The position numbers and the translations under genes were made by a program. From Pectinophora gossypiella (lineage: Eukaryota > Arthropoda > Insecta > Lepidoptera > Gelechiidae), in contig NC_065406.1 in NCBI RefSeq assembly GCF_024362695.1, forward strand, positions 7,130,001 to 7,194,000: DNA of 64,000 bases, read 5' to 3'. This document shows, one piece after another, positions 60,842 to 64,000 of the stretch (the stretch's first letter is position 1; the number at the start of each line of letters is the position of its first letter). The notes under the pieces are model-generated. The model was given only the letters and a program-made list of their open reading frames with translations. It was not told the origin of the DNA and searched no databases.

Positions 60842-60988
60842 TGTACAGTCATGAGCAATATAATGTACCCACTTTAGGACTCTGTCGCACTAACATATTT
60901 GACATTTAGTGAGACTTACAGTTCAATTTGTTAAAAAAGTTAATGTGACATGGTACTAAAGTGCGTACATATTAATGCTCGTGTACTG
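60842..60988. mobile_element. MITE, family G copy 3 (most complete)
   Basis: TGTACAGTCATGAGCAATAT at the left and ATTAATGCTCGTGTACTG at the right form imperfect inverted ends. The interior is shared with 39736 and 20235. Confidence 0.8.
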
Positions 60989-61021
60989 CCTGATCGCTAC
61001 GCCACTTATATATCGGGTTTA

Positions 61022-61247
61022 ATCTTCTTATCATCGTGTGGTGTCAAGGTTACTATTGACCCGCCAAAGGGCCCTGTCATGACTCATGTAACGACCACAT
61101 ACTCACAACAGTAAGTAAGTAACCGGGACCAACGGCTTAACGTGCCTTCCGAAGCACGGATCAGGTGATCAGCTTGCAATGTCGTAACCAAACTAGGGAT
61201 CACAAAGTGATTTTTGTGAGCCCAGCGCTCAACCACTGGACCACGAA
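61022..61247 (-). mobile_element. SINE with internal deletion
   Basis: Minus-strand copy of the 18220 family: tail (ATCGTGTGGTGTCAAGGTTA), body (AACGTGCCTTCCGAAGCACG) and head (CGCTCAACCACTGGACCACG). The B-box region is missing between TTTTTGTGA and GCCCAGCGC. Confidence 0.8.
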
Positions 61248-61829
61248 TAGTAAGACCGTTAATAGTGAGGTAATTGGATTTATTAAATAATGATCACGAT
61301 CTATATGATCGAATCTGTAAAAAATATTCGTCAAAATCAGTACAGCCCTTTAAGAAAAGTTCAGTGACATTCATAAGTTGGTAGATACATACATATATAT
61401 AATAAGTTTATAATTCACTTACTTCTTTCCTGCCAAACATGTCTGTTAAGGTGTTCATTGTTCGAACGTTTTTTCGTCACTCGCCCAATCCCTGTTTTAC
61501 GGGCACCAAATATTCTGGATTAAACGAAGCATTGAACTCATAACACGTAATTTACGAGGACATAAAGAGTGCAGTTTAATAAGTGGAAGTTTCAACGGGG
61601 GCTCGCTCTTGGCGAGCGATCGTAAACCAAATCGCGGCCAGCTCTGGACGACATCGCTGTACGCCGCTAGCGTACATACCATACCTATCACGCCAGTTAC
61701 ATTTATCGGGGTAGGCTGAATTTGATAACTAACAGTTTTGGCATTGGTGTAAACTATGTAATTACTTAGTGACAATATAATTACAGCGATTCTGGTGGCT
61801 TTATTGTAATTTAGACAGTATTGATGAGA

Positions 61830-61995
61830 CACATAATAACGGGTTCTTACCGCGTTTAAAGTAGGGATATGAGACTCCCGATATTTCGACACTGTTGCAA
61901 GTGATGATCACGGGATGACTGATGAGATTGGAGTGGAGTAGGTCGGGAGTCTCATATCCCTACTTTAAACGCGGTAAGAACCTGTTATTATGTGT
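61830..61995. mobile_element. MITE with about 50-bp inverted ends
   Basis: CACATAATAACGGGTTCTTA CCGCG at the left mirrors CGCGGTAAGAACCTGTTATT at the right, and both continue through AAAGTAGGGATATGAGACTC. The centre holds ATATTTCGACACTGTTGCAA, a segment I know from widespread repeats. Confidence 0.85.
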
Positions 61996-62771
61996 TTTAA
62001 TTATTATAATAACCGCGTAAACTTAAAACAAAGTATTGATGAGATTGATAAACAACCTCGCAACAAATAAGCTCCTTTTTTGAAGTCAATTAATTAATAA
62101 GTATAATTAAACTACTACAACTAAATACAACTACTTACAAACAATGAATAAGTATATAAAAGTAATACGACTCCACACAACTTTATTAAAGTTTGTTAGA
62201 TCACAGTCCTGATAAGCGCAATGTCCGCATACCTATTTGTTATCGATCACTAAGCTAAGACACAGTTTGTCAAGTATACTCGATCGATCATCACGGCAAA
62301 GCAGTGTTTATAGAAGATCGTTTCTACACTCGTGAGGGTCCTAAGATGTTTGTTGATGGAGCCGAACGGTAGACGAGTGTGTCCAAACAAATACTTGTTG
62401 ACGCGTAGCGGCTGCTTGTATGACATCTGAACCATGCGCATGATTCCGCCGAAGAGAGAAAACTCGTAAATGTAAATTGCTAATTTATTTCTCTCTAATA
62501 AATATGATCTTTGGCGTAATCGTTATTAGATCGGTTGATTCGGTTTTGATGGCTTCCAAAACCAATAAGCATTTCTTTCTGAACATAACACTTCTTTTTG
62601 GTTCTCCGCAATCGGGTAGAAATAGTACGCCGTTTGATAAGTTTCTGTGTTGTTGAGTTGGTGGTTTGTCGACGATTGAGCGTTCTATTTTTTTTTTATT
62701 GTTTTTTTACAATGCTTGTTCTATGAGTGGTCAGGAATGGGAAAGAAAAGTGGAATATTTCATGCTGCTTA

Positions 62772-63060
62772 CTATGATGGCATAGGCATATTAAAGAAGA
62801 CGGATTATCTACAAGTAGTCACCTACAAGAGTTATTGGATTCACTGCTTAACCCGGTGTAAGCAGAGATCCCACCGGAGAAGCAGACTGCATCTTCTACA
62901 TTCATCAATTGTTTCATACACGCACGCCGGTTCAGAGTATATTATACTGAATCTTTTCTAAGGACATGTCCAATTTGGTCAATGTACGTCCTTCTAGGTC
63001 TTCCTCTACCAGCCCTACCACAAACCTTCGCTTTATATACTATTCTCGTAATCTAGAAAG
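62772..63060 (-). mobile_element. LINE 3' end of the (TATG)n family, head-less
   Basis: TAAGCAGAGATCCCACCGGA, CACGCACGCCGGTTCAGAGT, GTCCTTCTAGGTCTTCCTCT. Same family as 21055-21350 and 17675-17860. The left 45 bp match the repeat at 60103-60157. Confidence 0.65.
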
Positions 63061-63519
63061 AAAGAAAAGGGCAACCGTAACAATGCGTAATAAATATTGA
63101 AGTTATTTCTGCGAAAAGTAAAGACTAAATTAGTTTTCCATGAAAGGCAGCTAACATTACTTTCGTTATTTACTAGTTTTAAAGATTTCTGACTTAGTCT
63201 AGACTGCTTTCTAGAAAATATTTTTTCATAGAAAATTATATAAACTCAGCCATTTCAGAAAATATTAAGATTTCCCTAAGTAATAACATTTTGCCAGAGC
63301 TATTTATTTAGCTCCAGTAATTTGCGTCACAAATTACAAATACAGCCTTCACAAATCTGCTAGATGTAATCTAAGGCACGTGGCACTGAGTAGCCCGTTC
63401 TCCCCGGTTCCCCTTAACTTATTTAATTGCTTAGCGACAGCGGAAACTCAACATTAGTACCCCGGCTTCAACTTTTGCCGATGGTTTTTAAAACGAGTTG
63501 AGTTTTCCGAACCAAGCTC

Positions 63520-63684
63520 AGGGGGGTTAAAATGGCCACATCGAAGCCATTCATCTAAGAAAGCAATATTGCAATTTGACAATTGCGCATATAAAAGTAA
63601 GTGCGCAATGCAAACAAATGTCAAATACATTGTAATATTGCTTTCTTAGATGAATTGCTTCGAAGTGGACATTTTAACCCCCAG
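63520..63684. mobile_element. palindromic MITE, family H copy 4
   Basis: GGGGGGTTAAAATGGCCACA at the left and ACATTTTAACCCCCAG at the right, with TCTAAGAAAGCAATATTGC on both arms. AGCT flanks both sides loosely. Confidence 0.85.
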
Positions 63685-63689
63685 CTTTA

Positions 63690-63780
63690 CACACACACAC
63701 ACACACACATACGAGATCTCTCTCACGTATCCACACACATACCTCACTCACTCACGCACATCACACTTACCCATACATGG
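63690..63780 (+). repeat. (CA)n microsatellite and CA-rich tract
   Basis: About ten CA units at 63691-63712, then CTCACTCACTCACGCACATC-type low-complexity sequence. Confidence 0.85.
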
Positions 63781-64000
63781 ACACACTTTTATTTAAAATA
63801 TATTTTTTATTTTATTATATGCTTAACCATAGAAATGTACGGGTTGGTTTTCAGTTCCATTGAGGGAGTTGCGAGTAATTCCCAACACAAGTACTTTAGT
63901 TACCTACTTCCTGGGCTTCAACAACGAAGTTAAAACTATTTTATTTTTTTATTATTTTTATAATGTCGCTGGTAGACTCGTTGCCTAGCAGATGTAGTTG

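Noticed and set aside
61497..61892. 131-codon minus-strand frame
   Set aside because: It overlaps the inverted end of a MITE and reads through unrelated intergenic sequence. The peptide resembles no family.
1..64000. CRISPR arrays, bacterial operons, rRNA genes, viral genes
   Set aside because: No regularly spaced repeats, no ribosome-binding-site-led gene clusters, and no recognisable rRNA or viral protein on either strand.

Overview
The window looks like nuclear DNA from a moth or butterfly (Lepidoptera). It is AT-rich and non-coding apart from one split gene. It is full of tRNA-derived SINEs, MITEs and 3' ends of non-LTR retrotransposons of kinds I associate with lepidopteran genomes, and short GTAGGTA/TACCTAC motifs recur through it. 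Nothing bacterial is present: no operons, no intact tRNA or rRNA genes, no CRISPR array.

The only protein-coding gene I can support is on the minus strand. It is the 5' two thirds of a Neuron Navigator homologue (NAV1/2/3 in vertebrates, sickie in Drosophila). I assembled 16 coding exons between 46694 and 7751, all with GT-AG borders and matching phases. They give a continuous 3489-nt frame of 1163 codons, from an ATG with an in-frame upstream stop to a phase-0 donor. The protein has a Gly-2 N-terminus, three [S/T]xIP motifs expected to bind EB proteins, a long Ser/Asn/Lys-rich disordered region held in one 1722-bp exon, the paired GYMSD/EGG motifs, a series of conserved NAV segments, and the start of the first coiled coil. 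The rest of that coiled coil and the AAA+ ATPase domain must lie beyond the left edge.

Layout: 1-7750 is intron with scattered repeats and one GC-rich block near the left edge. 7751-15744 holds exons 16 to 5, closely spaced. 15745-34125 is an 18.4-kb intron packed with SINEs, LINE 3' ends, MITEs and a 1.4-kb fold-back element at 23074-24511, and it contains a CpG-rich island near 32550-32880. 34126-36017 holds exons 4 and 3, 42183-42289 exon 2, and 46603-46694 the start exon. 46710-64000 is 5' flank, or introns of a longer isoform; it has GC-rich candidate promoter blocks near 50640-50780 and 57740-57990 and many repeats, but no coding exon I could establish.

The most interesting observations are: an in-frame 71-codon extension upstream of exon 6 that contains a second copy of part of exon 5, differing mostly at silent positions; the fold-back transposon with 450-bp arms and an intact 9-bp target duplication; a SINE tail that matches the 3' end of a LINE reverse transcriptase in the same window; a retroposon nested inside a MITE; and a SINE with an inverted 5' half.
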